From NCBI RefSeq assembly GCF_003963535.1, contig NZ_CP034539.1, positions 4,154,001-4,218,000 on the forward strand: 64,000 nucleotides of DNA, in the 5' to 3' direction. A program made the position numbers and the translations under genes. Positions 25,365-33,708 of this stretch are shown one piece after another. Under the pieces are notes generated by a model. The model ran no database searches. It was not told the origin of the DNA and saw nothing but the letters and a program-made list of their open reading frames with translations. This stretch comes from Streptomyces cyaneochromogenes (lineage in GTDB: Bacteria; Actinomycetota; Actinomycetes; Streptomycetales; Streptomycetaceae). Each line of letters begins with the position of its first letter. Position 1 is the first letter of the stretch.

Positions 25365-26675
25365 TCAACGGCGCTCGGGCTCGGTCCACTCGCGGGCCCG
25401 CAGCGGCATCCCGGAGTCACCCGCGTCCGGCGTGCGCACCGCCAGCACCTGGTTGACGCCGATGCGGTTGCGCTCGAAGGCGAGCGCGCAGGCGGCCATG
25501 TACAGCCGCCAGACACGGGCGCGGCCGGGGCTGGTGAGCTGGACGGCCCGGGCCCACTCGGCCTCCAGGTTGGCCACCCAGCGGCGCAGGGTCAGGGCGT
25601 AGTGCTCGCGGATCGACTCCACGTCGCGCACCTCGAAGCCGGCGCGTTCGAGCTGGGTGACGGTGGTCCCGATGGGCTGCAGCTCGCCGTCGGGGAAGAC
25701 GTAGGCGTCGATGAACTCGTCGACCTGGTACGAGGATTCGTCCCGCTCCGGCCGCCGCCCGATCTGGTGGTTCAGCAGCCGCCCCCCGGGCTTCAGGAGC
25801 CGGTACAGCACATCGGCGTACTCCAGGTACCGTTCGGCGCCGACGTGTTCGGCCATGCCGATGGAGGAGATCGCGTCGTACGGGCCGTCGGCGACGTCCC
25901 GGTAGTCCTGGACCCGGATCTCCACCTTGTCGGTGAGCCCCTCGTCGGCCACGCGCTTGCGGGCGTACGCCGCCTGCTCCTGGGAGAGGGTGACGCCGAC
26001 GACGCTCACGCCGTACTCGCGGGCCGCGTGCACCGCCAGCGAGCCCCAGCCGCAGCCGACGTCGAGCAGCCGCAGGCCGGGCCGCAGGTCGAGCTTGCGG
26101 CAGATGAGGTCGAGCTTGTCGCGCTGGGCGGTTTCGAGGGTGCCGTCCGGGGGCGGGGCCGGCCAGTAGGCGCAGGAGTACACCATGGACGGCCCGAGGA
26201 CGATCTCGTAGAAGTCGTTGCCGACGTCGTAGTGATGGCTGATGGCGCGTTTGTCGGTGCGCTTGGTGTGCAGGTGGCCGTGCCGGCGGACCTCCTCGGG
26301 AGGCGGCGCGGGCGGCAGCAGAAGCCCGCCGAGCCTGACCAGCCCGAGGACGGCGGCGCGCACCTCGGGGTCCCGAAGCGCCTGAGCCGTGCTCCGGGCG
26401 TCCTCGTCCCGTTCCCAGACCAGCCCGGCGAGCAGGTCGAGGGCGGCGTACAGATCCCCCTCGATGTCGAGGTCCCCGGCGACCCAGGCCCGGGCCAGGC
26501 CCAGTTCGCCCGGCTTCCACAGCAGTCGGCGTACGGCACGGCGGTTGCGTACGACGAGTGTCGGCGCGCCCGGCGGCCCCGCCTGTGATCCGTCCCAGGC
26601 GCGGATGCGCACCGGGAGCGGAACTCCCAGCAACTGTTCCAGAAGGCCCTTCAGCCGCACCGCGGCGTCTGCCAT
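25365..26675 (-). CDS. cfa: Cyclopropane-fatty-acyl-phospholipid synthase
   Basis: 436 residues; ATG with GGAGGTG 6 nt upstream. It transfers a methylene group from S-adenosylmethionine to the double bond of membrane phospholipid acyl chains. The N-terminal 130 residues form the lipid-binding region. Residues about 145-430 form the methyltransferase domain: HHYDVGNDFYEIVLGPSMVYSCAYW, SAM loop RLLDVGCGWGSLAVHAA (about 205-221), GVTLSQEQAAYA and ISSIGMAEHVG. Cyclopropanation adjusts membrane fluidity and acid tolerance. Divergent from the 26886 gene over about 210 bp. Confidence 0.93.
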   Translation of the reverse strand: MADAAVRLKGLLEQLLGVPLPVRIRAWDGSQAGPPGAPTLVVRNRRAVRRLLWKPGELGLARAWVAGDLDIEGDLYAALDLLAGLVWERDEDARSTAQALRDPEVRAAVLGLVRLGGLLLPPAPPPEEVRRHGHLHTKRTDKRAISHHYDVGNDFYEIVLGPSMVYSCAYWPAPPPDGTLETAQRDKLDLICRKLDLRPGLRLLDVGCGWGSLAVHAAREYGVSVVGVTLSQEQAAYARKRVADEGLTDKVEIRVQDYRDVADGPYDAISSIGMAEHVGAERYLEYADVLYRLLKPGGRLLNHQIGRRPERDESSYQVDEFIDAYVFPDGELQPIGTTVTQLERAGFEVRDVESIREHYALTLRRWVANLEAEWARAVQLTSPGRARVWRLYMAACALAFERNRIGVNQVLAVRTPDAGDSGMPLRAREWTEPERR

Positions 26676-26872
26676 GGCGCACACCTCCGTGATAAGCGAT
26701 CCCGGAATGTCCAACACCACGTAAACACCTGCGGGCCCCCGGCGCAGTCCCCCACGCGCGTTACGGCTGGGCAAACCCTTGGAGGGCGTACGCGGCCGCA
26801 GTTGATCAATTGAGTACGGGTACCTACTCGGTGCCGGTCGTCGCACCCATCCGCCGTGCTCCCCCGCCGTCA

Positions 26873-26878
26873 TAGCGT
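26873..26878 (+). promoter_or_regulatory. -10 box TAGCGT, leaderless start of the 26886 gene
   Basis: TAGCGT ends 7 nt before ATG 26886, with no Shine-Dalgarno sequence. Confidence 0.45.
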
Positions 26879-26885
26879 CCCCCGT

Positions 26886-27560
26886 ATGCCCGACAACACC
26901 CCGCCCGTGAACGCCGCCCCCGCCCGGGACCCGTACGCCGCCCCGTCATGCGTCCGCGGGGCTCTCGGCTGCGCGGGCGTCGGGCTGCTCGCCCTGATCA
27001 TCACGATCGCCGTCCTTTCGTGGCGGTCGTCGCAGGCGACGGATTTCCCGCGCGCCGCGCCCGAGGCCATGGCGGACCGGGCCTTTCAGCGCTCCCAGGA
27101 GGCGTACGACGTCCTGGGGTTCGAGCGGACCGTGGAGCCGGTGGACGGGGAGGCCGGCTCCGGTACGGACAACTCCTTCAGCGCCGACTACTGCTACGAC
27201 AACGGCCCGTTGGGGCTGGAGGACAGCACGGTCGACGGCGCGTACGAGATGAGCCACGGCTGGGCGCTGGACGAGGTGCGCGCGAGCCGGGCCGCCGCCG
27301 GCCTGCGGCGACTGCACCGGCACCTGAAGGACGAGGGCTGGGAGGTCACGACCTACCGTGAGGACGACAAGGGCCTGGACTGGCGGCTGAGCGTCCGGCG
27401 GGACGACGGGGACGAACGGATGTCCTTCGCCTGGTACCCGGACCGCGGCCACTTCACCGGCGCCGCGACCGTGCCCTGCGCCTACGCTCCCGAGGAGGAG
27501 TCCGGCGACATCCTGTCCGGCTACGACCTGGAGCCGGAGCCCCTCGGGCCCTCGCGGTAG
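26886..27560 (+). CDS. Hypothetical membrane-anchored extracytoplasmic protein
   Basis: 224 residues; likely leaderless. The N-terminal Pro-rich tail (MPDNTPPVNAAPARDPYAAP) precedes a single membrane span at about 36-55 (GVGLLALIITIAVLSW). The remaining 165 residues are acidic and outside: FQRSQEAYDVLGFERTVEPV, DYCYDNG, GLRRLHRHLKDEGWEVTTYRED, and FAWYPDRGHFTGAATVPCAYAP. Two cysteines (in DYCYDN and TVPCAY) may form a disulphide. The C-terminus is acidic (EEESGDILSGYDLEPEPLG). No known family; sits between cfa and a terminator facing ndh. Confidence 0.72.
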   Translation: MPDNTPPVNAAPARDPYAAPSCVRGALGCAGVGLLALIITIAVLSWRSSQATDFPRAAPEAMADRAFQRSQEAYDVLGFERTVEPVDGEAGSGTDNSFSADYCYDNGPLGLEDSTVDGAYEMSHGWALDEVRASRAAAGLRRLHRHLKDEGWEVTTYREDDKGLDWRLSVRRDDGDERMSFAWYPDRGHFTGAATVPCAYAPEEESGDILSGYDLEPEPLGPSR

Positions 27561-27600
27561 TGGCAGGGCCGGTCCGGCGGATCATGCGGGCCCGGACACG

Positions 27601-27646
27601 CCGAAGGGGGCCGCCCGCACCACGGATGGCGGGCGGCCCCCTTCGG
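27601..27646. terminator. Bidirectional terminator before ndh
   Basis: CCGAAGGGGGCCGCCCGC and its exact complement (18 bp) around a 10-nt loop, 21 bp from the ndh stop. Confidence 0.9.
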
Positions 27647-27666
27647 GGCGTTCAAGTGACCTGAGG

Positions 27667-29070
27667 TCAGGAGGCCTTGGCCTTCTCCTCGGTCTTGGCG
27701 GCGGCCGGGGCCTCCGCCTTCACGGCCGGAGCCGGGGCCGGCTTGGCGGCCTCGTAGAACTCCTCGCGCGGGTGCTCCATCGCGCCGAGGGAGACGACCT
27801 CGCGCTTGAGGAACATGCCGAGGGTCCAGTCGGCGAAGACGCGGACCTTGCGGTTCCACGTCGGCATCGCGAGGCCGTGGTAGCCGCGGTGCATGTACCA
27901 GGCGAGACGGCCCTTGAGCTTGATCTTCATCTTGCCCATGACGATCATCGCGACGCCCTTGTGCAGGCCGAGACCGGCCACCGCGCCCTTGTTGGCGTGC
28001 TCGTAGTCCTTCTGCGGGAAGCCCCGCATACCGGAGATCACGTTGTCGCCGAGGATGCGCGCCTGACGCAGCGCGTGCTGGGCGTTCGGCGGACACCAGG
28101 CGTTCTCGTTGCCCGCCTTGCGGCCGACGAGGTCCGGGACCTGGGCGTTGTCGCCGGCGGCCCAGATGTAGTCGGTGCCCTTGACCTGGAGCGTGGTCTC
28201 ACAGTCCACGTGGCCGCGGGGGCCGAGGGGCAGACCGAAGCGGCCGAGGGCCGGGTTCGGCTTGACGCCGGCCGTCCACACGATCGTGTTGGAGTCGACC
28301 TCGAGCCCGTTCTTCAGCACGACGTGGCCGTCGACACAGGAGTCCATGGAGGTGGAGAGGTAGACCTCGACCCCGCGGCTCTCCAGGTGCTCCTTGCCGT
28401 ACTGGCCGAGCTTGGGGCCGACCTCGGGCAGGATCTTGTCGGCGGCGTCGACGAGGATGAACCGCATGTCCTCACGGGACACGCTGGTGTAGTACTTCGC
28501 CGCGTCGCGGGCCATGTCCTCGACCTCGCCGATGGTCTCCGCACCCGCGAAGCCACCGCCGACGAAGACGAAGGTGAGCGCCTTGCGGCGGATCTCCTCG
28601 TCGGTCGTGGAGTCGGCCTTGTCCAGCTGCTCGAGGACGTGGTTGCGCAGGCCGATGGCCTCCTCGATGCCCTTCATGCCGATGCCCTGTTCGGCGAGGC
28701 CGGGGATCGGGAAGGTGCGGGAGACCGCGCCCATCGCGATGACCAGGTAGTCGAAGGGCAGCTCGTACGCCTCGCCGACCAGCGGGGCGATCGTGGCGAC
28801 CTTGCGGTCCTGGTCGATGGTGGTGACCCGGCCGGTGAGGACCTCCGCCTTGGGCAGCACGCGTCGCAGCGGGACGACGACGTGGCGAGGGGAGATGCTG
28901 CCGGCGGCGGCTTCGGGGAGGAAGGGCTGGTAGGTCATGTACGACCGGGGGTCGACGACCGTGACGGTCGCCTCGCCGTAGCGCATCTTCTTGAGGATGC
29001 GCCGAGCTGCGTACAGGCCTACGTACCCACCGCCTACTACGAGGATCCTGGGACGCTCCGTGGTGCTCAT
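27667..29070 (-). CDS. ndh: Type II NADH dehydrogenase (NDH-2)
   Basis: 467 residues. Non-proton-pumping, FAD-dependent; transfers electrons from NADH to menaquinone at the inner membrane face. FAD fold at the N-terminus (RPRILVVGGGYVGLYAAR), NAD fold TFVFVGGGFAGAETIGE (about 170-186), and the quinone-site block WAAGDNAQVPD...NAQHALRQARILGDN. A C-terminal amphipathic region with MYMH-type membrane helices (GRLAWYMHRGYHGLAM; VRVFADWTLGMFLKREVVSLG) anchors it. The Ala/Lys-rich end (PAPAPAVKAEAPAAAKTEEK) is a species-specific tail. A Rex-like operator lies in the long upstream gap, fitting redox control. Confidence 0.93.
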   Translation of the reverse strand: MSTTERPRILVVGGGYVGLYAARRILKKMRYGEATVTVVDPRSYMTYQPFLPEAAAGSISPRHVVVPLRRVLPKAEVLTGRVTTIDQDRKVATIAPLVGEAYELPFDYLVIAMGAVSRTFPIPGLAEQGIGMKGIEEAIGLRNHVLEQLDKADSTTDEEIRRKALTFVFVGGGFAGAETIGEVEDMARDAAKYYTSVSREDMRFILVDAADKILPEVGPKLGQYGKEHLESRGVEVYLSTSMDSCVDGHVVLKNGLEVDSNTIVWTAGVKPNPALGRFGLPLGPRGHVDCETTLQVKGTDYIWAAGDNAQVPDLVGRKAGNENAWCPPNAQHALRQARILGDNVISGMRGFPQKDYEHANKGAVAGLGLHKGVAMIVMGKMKIKLKGRLAWYMHRGYHGLAMPTWNRKVRVFADWTLGMFLKREVVSLGAMEHPREEFYEAAKPAPAPAVKAEAPAAAKTEEKAKAS

Positions 29071-29312
29071 GCCATCGAGTATCCACCCGCCCCAGGGGGG
29101 TCGCTCGTGCGCCCCTTCACAAGCTCTTGCAGGCCCTGTGCTACACTCCCCGGCCCGCGTGACGCAGGTCATGGTCACGATCGGGAACCCGGTTGCGCTA
29201 CGACCCGTTGTCAATGCCGCGTGAGCTGGCTCTCTGCCCCGGCGGGCCCCCTGTGAGCGGAGCGAAACACCCTCCGCCGCCGGCTCCCTGGAGCCTCTTT
29301 ACACCGTCCATC

Positions 29313-29324
29313 TGAACATGTTCA
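29313..29324. promoter_or_regulatory. Perfect palindrome TGAACATGTTCA
   Basis: A 12-bp perfect dyad in the ndh upstream region, 77 bp from the Rex-like site. Regulator unknown. Confidence 0.35.
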
Positions 29325-29389
29325 AGGGCCTGTTCACCCCTCGGAAGGGCCAACCGGCCCCTGTCCGTGCTCCTACGGGGCCGAATTCC

Positions 29390-29408
29390 TTGTGAAGAAC
29401 TTCACGAA
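29390..29408. promoter_or_regulatory. Rex-like operator (ROP) upstream of ndh
   Basis: TTGTGAA-GAAC-TTCACGAA. The Rex consensus from memory is TGTGAACGCGTTCACA; here TGTGAA...TTCAC is kept with the usual 4-nt gap. It lies 320 bp before the ndh start, farther than usual, so the ndh transcription start would need to be distant. Confidence 0.45.
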
Positions 29409-29628
29409 CTTTCTTCGGCGGGCGCCCCGTGGGGCTCGTACGGGGGTTGCGAAGGGGTCCGAACGCGCCCCCGGGAAGCGCTCATACGCTAGCCGACCTG
29501 CTCAGCCGATGACTACCGCGTAGTAACAAACGAGACCGGGGCCACCCTCCGACGGCGATCTGGATCACCGTTCACCCGTCAGCCACATTCCGCGCGCGAA
29601 CGGAGAAAAGTGTGCATAGCGTGCAGCC

Positions 29629-29859
29629 ATGATCACTACGCAGAAGGCCCTCGTGCGGGCCACAGCTCGAATAGTCTCGGTCGGCGCTGCCCTCGGCATC
29701 GCCCTCGCGGCAGGGGCGGCCACGGCCGCTGCCGCTGCCCCCGTCGCCACCAAGGCGACGGCCGTCCAGTCGAGTCAGGCCCGGGACGGCCACGGTCATC
29801 ATCACGACGGAGGAGACGGCGGTGATTGCGACGGCCTGATCGTCCTCCTCTGCAACTGA
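29629..29859 (+). CDS. Small secreted His/Asp-rich protein
   Basis: 76 residues. ATG in a GCAGCC ATG context, weak ribosome site (AGCGTGCAGCC upstream). Signal peptide MITTQKALVRATARIVSVGAALGIALAAGAATAAAAA, cleavage expected after an alanine near 37. The mature part is short: a spacer, then DGHGHHHDGGDGGDCDGLIVLLCN. Histidines and aspartates suggest metal binding, and the two terminal cysteines could pair. Not a chaplin (no GNT motif). From memory, similar short secreted proteins ending DCxGLIxxxC are scattered in Streptomyces; function unknown. A terminator follows at once. Confidence 0.7.
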   Translation: MITTQKALVRATARIVSVGAALGIALAAGAATAAAAAPVATKATAVQSSQARDGHGHHHDGGDGGDCDGLIVLLCN

Positions 29860-29886
29860 CCGACAGCCCAGCACCTGGGCTCAGGC

Positions 29887-29924
29887 AACGGCCCCGGTTC
29901 CTCCCGCGAGGGACCGGGGCCGTT
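29887..29924. terminator. Bidirectional terminator, secreted gene / ppx
   Basis: AACGGCCCCGGT and ACCGGGGCCGTT with a further CCTC/GAGG pairing inside give a stem of about 17 bp with a CCGC loop. It lies between convergent stops. Confidence 0.88.
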
Positions 29925-29950
29925 CCGTGTCCTGGACGTCCTACGGCGTC

Positions 29951-30925
29951 CTACGCGTCCTCCGCCACCTTGAAGGCGATGCCGTCCAGGATGTCGTGCT
30001 CGCTCACCACGACCTCCTCGGCGCCGATCCGCTCCATGATCGCGAGCAGCACGAGGGCGCCCGCGGCGATGACGTCAACTCGCCCCGGATGCATGGACGG
30101 TACGGCCGCGCGCTCCGCATGCGTGGAGTGCAGGAGCCAGTCGGTGATCTCCCGGACCCGGTCGTGGCCGATCCGGGAGTGGTGGATGCGGGTCGAGTCG
30201 TACTCAGGCAGGTCCTGGGCGATCGCCGAGATCGTGGTGACCGAACCGGCGAGCCCCACCAGGGTCCTGGCCTCGCGCAGCGGCACCGTCTCCTCGGCGA
30301 GGTCGAGGGCCGCCTCGATGTCGGCCCGCATCGCCGCGATCTGCTCCTCGGAGGGCGGATCGGAGACGACACCGTCGCGGACCAGATGGCGCTCGGTCAT
30401 CCGCACGCAGCCGACGTCCACCGAGCGTGCCGCGCGGACGTGCTCCTCGCCGACGACGAACTCGGTCGACCCGCCGCCGATGTCCACGACGAGGTAGGGC
30501 CGGTGCACGTCCTGCCGCCCCGTCAGCTCCTTCGTCGCGCCCGTGAAGGAGAACTCGGCCTCCTGGTCGCCGGTGACGACCTCCGGCTCGACGCCAAGGA
30601 TGTCCATGACCCCGCGCACGAACTCGTCCCGGTTCTCGGCGTCCCGGGAGGCGGACGTGGCCACGAAGCGCAGCCGCTCGGCGCCGTGCTCCTTGATGAT
30701 CGCCGCGTAGTCCCGGCAGGCGGCGAAGGTCCGCTCCAGCGCCTCGGGGGCGAGCCGGCCCGTACGGTCGACACCCTGGCCGAGCCGCACGATGGTCATA
30801 CGGCGGTCCAGGTCGACGAGTTCGCCGGTGGCGCCCGCGCCGGAGGCGCCAGTGGGCACAGTGACATCGGCGACGAGGAGCCGGATGGAGTTGGTACCGC
30901 AGTCGATGGCGGCGACGCGGGTCAC
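29951..30925 (-). CDS. ppx: Exopolyphosphatase / guanosine pentaphosphatase family
   Basis: 324 residues; GTG whose next two bases complete the upstream TGA (4-bp overlap). ASKHA-fold phosphate-binding loop RVAAIDCGTNSIRLLVADV at the N-terminus, second phosphate loop PYLVVDIGGGSTEFVVGEE (about 140-158) and VGLAGSVTTISAIAQDL (about 225). This is the short, two-domain Ppx class common in actinobacteria, which hydrolyses inorganic polyphosphate and in some members pppGpp. Operon with DUF501 and divIC; the operon ends in a strong bidirectional hairpin. Confidence 0.92.
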   Translation of the reverse strand: MTRVAAIDCGTNSIRLLVADVTVPTGASGAGATGELVDLDRRMTIVRLGQGVDRTGRLAPEALERTFAACRDYAAIIKEHGAERLRFVATSASRDAENRDEFVRGVMDILGVEPEVVTGDQEAEFSFTGATKELTGRQDVHRPYLVVDIGGGSTEFVVGEEHVRAARSVDVGCVRMTERHLVRDGVVSDPPSEEQIAAMRADIEAALDLAEETVPLREARTLVGLAGSVTTISAIAQDLPEYDSTRIHHSRIGHDRVREITDWLLHSTHAERAAVPSMHPGRVDVIAAGALVLLAIMERIGAEEVVVSEHDILDGIAFKVAEDA

Positions 30926-31488
30926 TGGCCGCCCTCCTCGGACACCTCGGACTTCTCGGACTCCCCGGGCTTCTCCGGGAGCGTCACGCACGCGCCCTTG
31001 CGCCACCACTCCGGCAGCATCGCGATCGCCTCGTCGCCGAGCGGGTTGACCCCGGGACCGGCCGCCAGGGAGTGGCCGACCAGCACATGCAGACACTTCA
31101 CCCGGTCGGGCATGCCCCCCGCGCTCGGGAACCCCGTCAGCTCCTCGATCTCGTCGCGCCGCCGGATGTAGTCCTCATGCGCGGCGCGATACGCGGCGGC
31201 CAGCTCCGGGTCGCTCTCCAGCCGCGCCGTCATCTCCTTCATCACGCCGTTCGCCTCCAGCGTGCCGATCGCCGACGCCGCCTTCGGGCACGTCAGGTAG
31301 TACAGCGTCGGGAAGGGCGTGCCGTCGGGCAGCCGAGGGGCCGTCTCGACCACGTCCGGCTGCCCGCACGGGCACCGGTGCGCGATCGCGCGCAGCCCGC
31401 GCGGCGGACGCCCGAGCTGCTGCTTGAAGGCCTCGACGTCGGCGTCGGTGGGCTCGGTGCGCGGGGTGGGCGGCGGGGGCGTTTCCAT
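30922..31488 (-). CDS. DUF501 family protein
   Basis: 188 residues from ATG 31488 (GTG at 31512 and 31524 possible). Conserved core: VEAFKQQLGRPPRGLRAIAHRCPCGQPDVVETAPRLPDGTPFPTLYYLTCPKAASAIGTLE, with the CxC...C and H residues suggesting metal binding, and HEDYIRRRDEI. Then MPDRVKCLHVLVGHSLAAGPGVNPLGDEA. The C-terminus is acidic and low-complexity (PGESEKSEVSEEGGQ). DUF501 genes sit next to divIC and ppx throughout Actinobacteria; the function is unknown but an envelope or division link is suggested by context. Confidence 0.9.
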   Translation of the reverse strand: METPPPPTPRTEPTDADVEAFKQQLGRPPRGLRAIAHRCPCGQPDVVETAPRLPDGTPFPTLYYLTCPKAASAIGTLEANGVMKEMTARLESDPELAAAYRAAHEDYIRRRDEIEELTGFPSAGGMPDRVKCLHVLVGHSLAAGPGVNPLGDEAIAMLPEWWRKGACVTLPEKPGESEKSEVSEEGGQ

Positions 31489-31533
31489 GCCTGTCTTTCT
31501 ATCGGTGTTCACTGACCGGTTCACCGGCCGGGT

Positions 31534-32010
31534 TCACTGGTCGGAGGCGTCGGCCTTGTCGATGCCGTCCCAGATGTTCGAGTACCAGGGGCGGTCGGCC
31601 TCGGCCACGTCGGCCCGCGACTGCTTGGCGGCGTCCGGGTCGACCACGATGTAGCCGGTCTCCCCCGGCATCACATAGTGCAGCCGCCGCCGGATCTGCT
31701 GCTCGGCGTACGCGTCGTCCTGCCAGCGTGCCTTGGTGTCGCGCAGTTCCTCGACCCGTTCGGCGGCCTCTTCCTTCTGCCGCCGCATGTCCGCGATCTC
31801 GGCACGCTGGGAGACGTACTGCCTTATCGGGTAGGCGAGCGCCACGACCATGGAGCAGAGCACCAGCGCGAGCAGCGCGGCGCGTCCGGTGAGCCTGGAG
31901 CGCCGGGCCTGCCGCTTGGTCTGGGAGCGGTAGACACGGGCCGCCGTCTGCTCGCCGAGCAACCGGATCCTGGTCGCGGTGGAGAACCGGTCCCGGTCCT
32001 TCACGGCCAT
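31534..32010 (-). CDS. divIC: Septum formation initiator DivIC/FtsB
   Basis: 158 residues; ATG with GGGAGGCGGGG upstream. A cytosolic basic N-terminus (KDRDRFSTATRIRLLGEQTAARVYRSQTKRQARR), one membrane span at about 44-62 (AALLALVLCSMVVALAYPI), then a leucine/arginine-rich coiled coil (SQRAEIADMRRQKEEAAERVEELRD) and the conserved DDAYAEQQIRRRLHYVMPGE. It partners FtsL and FtsQ in the divisome; in Streptomyces it is needed mainly for sporulation septation. Sits between eno and DUF501 on the same strand. Confidence 0.92.
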   Translation of the reverse strand: MAVKDRDRFSTATRIRLLGEQTAARVYRSQTKRQARRSRLTGRAALLALVLCSMVVALAYPIRQYVSQRAEIADMRRQKEEAAERVEELRDTKARWQDDAYAEQQIRRRLHYVMPGETGYIVVDPDAAKQSRADVAEADRPWYSNIWDGIDKADASDQ

Positions 32011-32034
32011 GTTCCCCGCCTCCCGTTTCACATG

Positions 32035-32079
32035 CGTACGTCCCCGCACACGGTACGGGACCGAGTACGGGGACGTACG
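32035..32079 (-). terminator. Hairpin between eno and divIC
   Basis: CGTACGTCCCC and GGGGACGTACG (11 bp) with a 23-nt loop that contains GGTAC and GTAC. Probably a partial terminator in a mostly polar arrangement. Confidence 0.6.
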
Positions 32080-32105
32080 TACGACGCTTCCTATGAGGCT
32101 ACGGC

Positions 32106-33386
32106 TCAGCCCTTGAAGCGCGGGAAGGCACTGCGGCCGGCGTACACCGCGGCGTCGTCGAGGATCTCCTCGATGCGCAGCAGCTGGTTGTACTTGGCGA
32201 CGCGCTCGGAGCGGGCCGGGGCGCCGGTCTTGATCTGGCCGCAGTTGGTGGCGACGGCCAGGTCGGCGATGGTGACGTCCTCGGTCTCGCCGGAGCGGTG
32301 GGACATCATGCACTTGAAGCCGTTGCGCTGGGCCAGCTCGACGGCGTCCAGGGTCTCGGTCAGGGAGCCGATCTGGTTGACCTTGACCAGGAGCGCGTTG
32401 GCGGCGTTCTCGTCGATGCCGCGGGCCAGTCGCTCGGGGTTGGTGACGAACAGGTCGTCGCCGACGAGCTGGACCTTGTCACCGAGCTTGGCGGTGATGG
32501 TCTTCCAGCCCTCCCAGTCGTCCTCGAACAGCGGGTCCTCGATGGAGACGAGCGGGTACGCCTCGACGAGCTCGGCGTAGTACTCGGTCATCTCGGCGGC
32601 CGAGCGGGACTTGCCCTCGAAGGTGTAGGAGCCGTCCTTGTAGAACTCGGACGCGGCCACGTCGAGCGCCAGGGCGATCTGCTCGCCGGGGGTGTAACCG
32701 GCCTCCTTGATCGCCTCGAGGATGAGGTCGAGGGCCTCGCGGTTGGAGCCGAGGTTCGGGGCGAAGCCGCCCTCGTCGCCCAGGCCGGTGGCCAGGCCCT
32801 TGCTCTTCAGGACCTTCTTGAGGGTGTGGTAGACCTCGGTGCCCCAGCGCAGCGCCTCGGAGAAGGACTCCGCGCCGATCGGGGCGATCATGAACTCCTG
32901 GATGTCCACGTTGGAGTCGGCGTGCGAGCCGCCGTTCAGGATGTTCATCATCGGCACCGGCAGCAGGTGCGCGTTCGGGCCGCCCAGGTAGCGGAAGAGG
33001 GGGAGGTCGGAGGCCTCGGAGGCGGCGTGGGCCACGGCGAGGGAGACGCCGAGGATGGCGTTGGCGCCGAGGGAGCCCTTGTTGTCGGTGGCGTCCAGGT
33101 CGAACATGGCCTGGTCGATCAGGCGCTGCTCGGTGGCGTCGTAGCCGACGAGCTCCGGGCCGATCTGCTCGATGACGGCGAGGACGGCCTTCTCGACACC
33201 CTTGCCCAGGTAGCGGTTGGGGTCACCGTCGCGGAGCTCGATGGCCTCGAAGGCGCCGGTGGAGGCGCCGGACGGGACGGCGGCACGACCCGTGCTGCCG
33301 TCGTCGAGGCCGACCTCGACCTCGACCGTGGGGTTGCCTCGGGAGTCCAGGATTTCCCGGGCTACGACGACGTCGATGGACGGCAC
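32106..33386 (-). CDS. eno: Enolase
   Basis: 426 residues. Glycolytic 2-phosphoglycerate dehydratase. An ATG at 33392 touches AAGGAG directly, too close; the GTG at 33386 is 6 nt from AAGGAG and gives the usual start PSIDVVVAREILDSRGNPTVEVEV. Catalytic and metal residues are all present: the mobile loop SGASTGAFEAIELRD, EGGFAPNL (catalytic Glu), SIEDPLFEDDW (Mg ligands), VGDDLFVTN, LLVKVNQIGSLTET (catalytic Lys) and MMSHRSGETEDV. Expected dimer, cytosolic, moonlighting in the RNA degradosome in other bacteria. A -10-like TAGGCT lies 60 nt upstream (33447-33452). Confidence 0.97.
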   Translation of the reverse strand: MPSIDVVVAREILDSRGNPTVEVEVGLDDGSTGRAAVPSGASTGAFEAIELRDGDPNRYLGKGVEKAVLAVIEQIGPELVGYDATEQRLIDQAMFDLDATDNKGSLGANAILGVSLAVAHAASEASDLPLFRYLGGPNAHLLPVPMMNILNGGSHADSNVDIQEFMIAPIGAESFSEALRWGTEVYHTLKKVLKSKGLATGLGDEGGFAPNLGSNREALDLILEAIKEAGYTPGEQIALALDVAASEFYKDGSYTFEGKSRSAAEMTEYYAELVEAYPLVSIEDPLFEDDWEGWKTITAKLGDKVQLVGDDLFVTNPERLARGIDENAANALLVKVNQIGSLTETLDAVELAQRNGFKCMMSHRSGETEDVTIADLAVATNCGQIKTGAPARSERVAKYNQLLRIEEILDDAAVYAGRSAFPRFKG

Positions 33387-33446
33387 GAGCATCTCCTTCT
33401 TCGGATGTGACGCGGGTACGCAGACCGCGGTGGGTGCTGCGAGATG

Positions 33447-33529
33447 AGCCTAACCGGCTCCGGGCGATCGGCCAGCGGTCGACCGCTCCGTGAACAGAAC
33501 CGAGAGCGAATTGTTTCCGAACGGAACAA
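33447..33529 (-). promoter_or_regulatory. eno upstream region: candidate -10 and imperfect dyad
   Basis: TAGGCT (minus strand, 33447-33452) is a plausible -10. TTGTTTCCG-AA-CGGAACAA at 33511-33529 is an imperfect dyad and possible operator. The remainder of the 322-bp gap is the rpfA terminator. Confidence 0.3.
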
Positions 33530-33576
33530 AAACCCACGGTACACACCGGTGCACCACCGCAGGGCGCAAAAGAAAA

Positions 33577-33618
33577 CCCCGCCCCGGTGCGTACGGGGGA
33601 ACACGCACCGGAGCGGGG
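33577..33618 (-). terminator. Intrinsic terminator of rpfA
   Basis: A 16-bp stem with one mismatch (CCCCGCCCCGGTGCGT / ACGCACCGGAGCGGGG), 10-nt loop; on the minus strand it is followed by GTTTTCTTTTG. One of the few T-tailed terminators in the window. Confidence 0.92.
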
Positions 33619-33708
33619 AGCCCGTGGGGGACGGGGGTGACCCTCACGAGGTCTTCACTATGAGGTCCACGTATGTGAGGGCGCCGTGGTTCAGCTACCT
33701 GCCCGCTG

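Larger units (their letters stand above)
29071..29628. other. 558-bp divergent gap, ndh / small secreted gene
   Basis: No gene is supported. It contains a perfect 12-bp palindrome at 29313-29324, the Rex-like dyad at 29390-29408, and AT-rich patches near 29388-29412 and 29505-29535. It is long enough for promoters in both directions. Confidence 0.55.
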
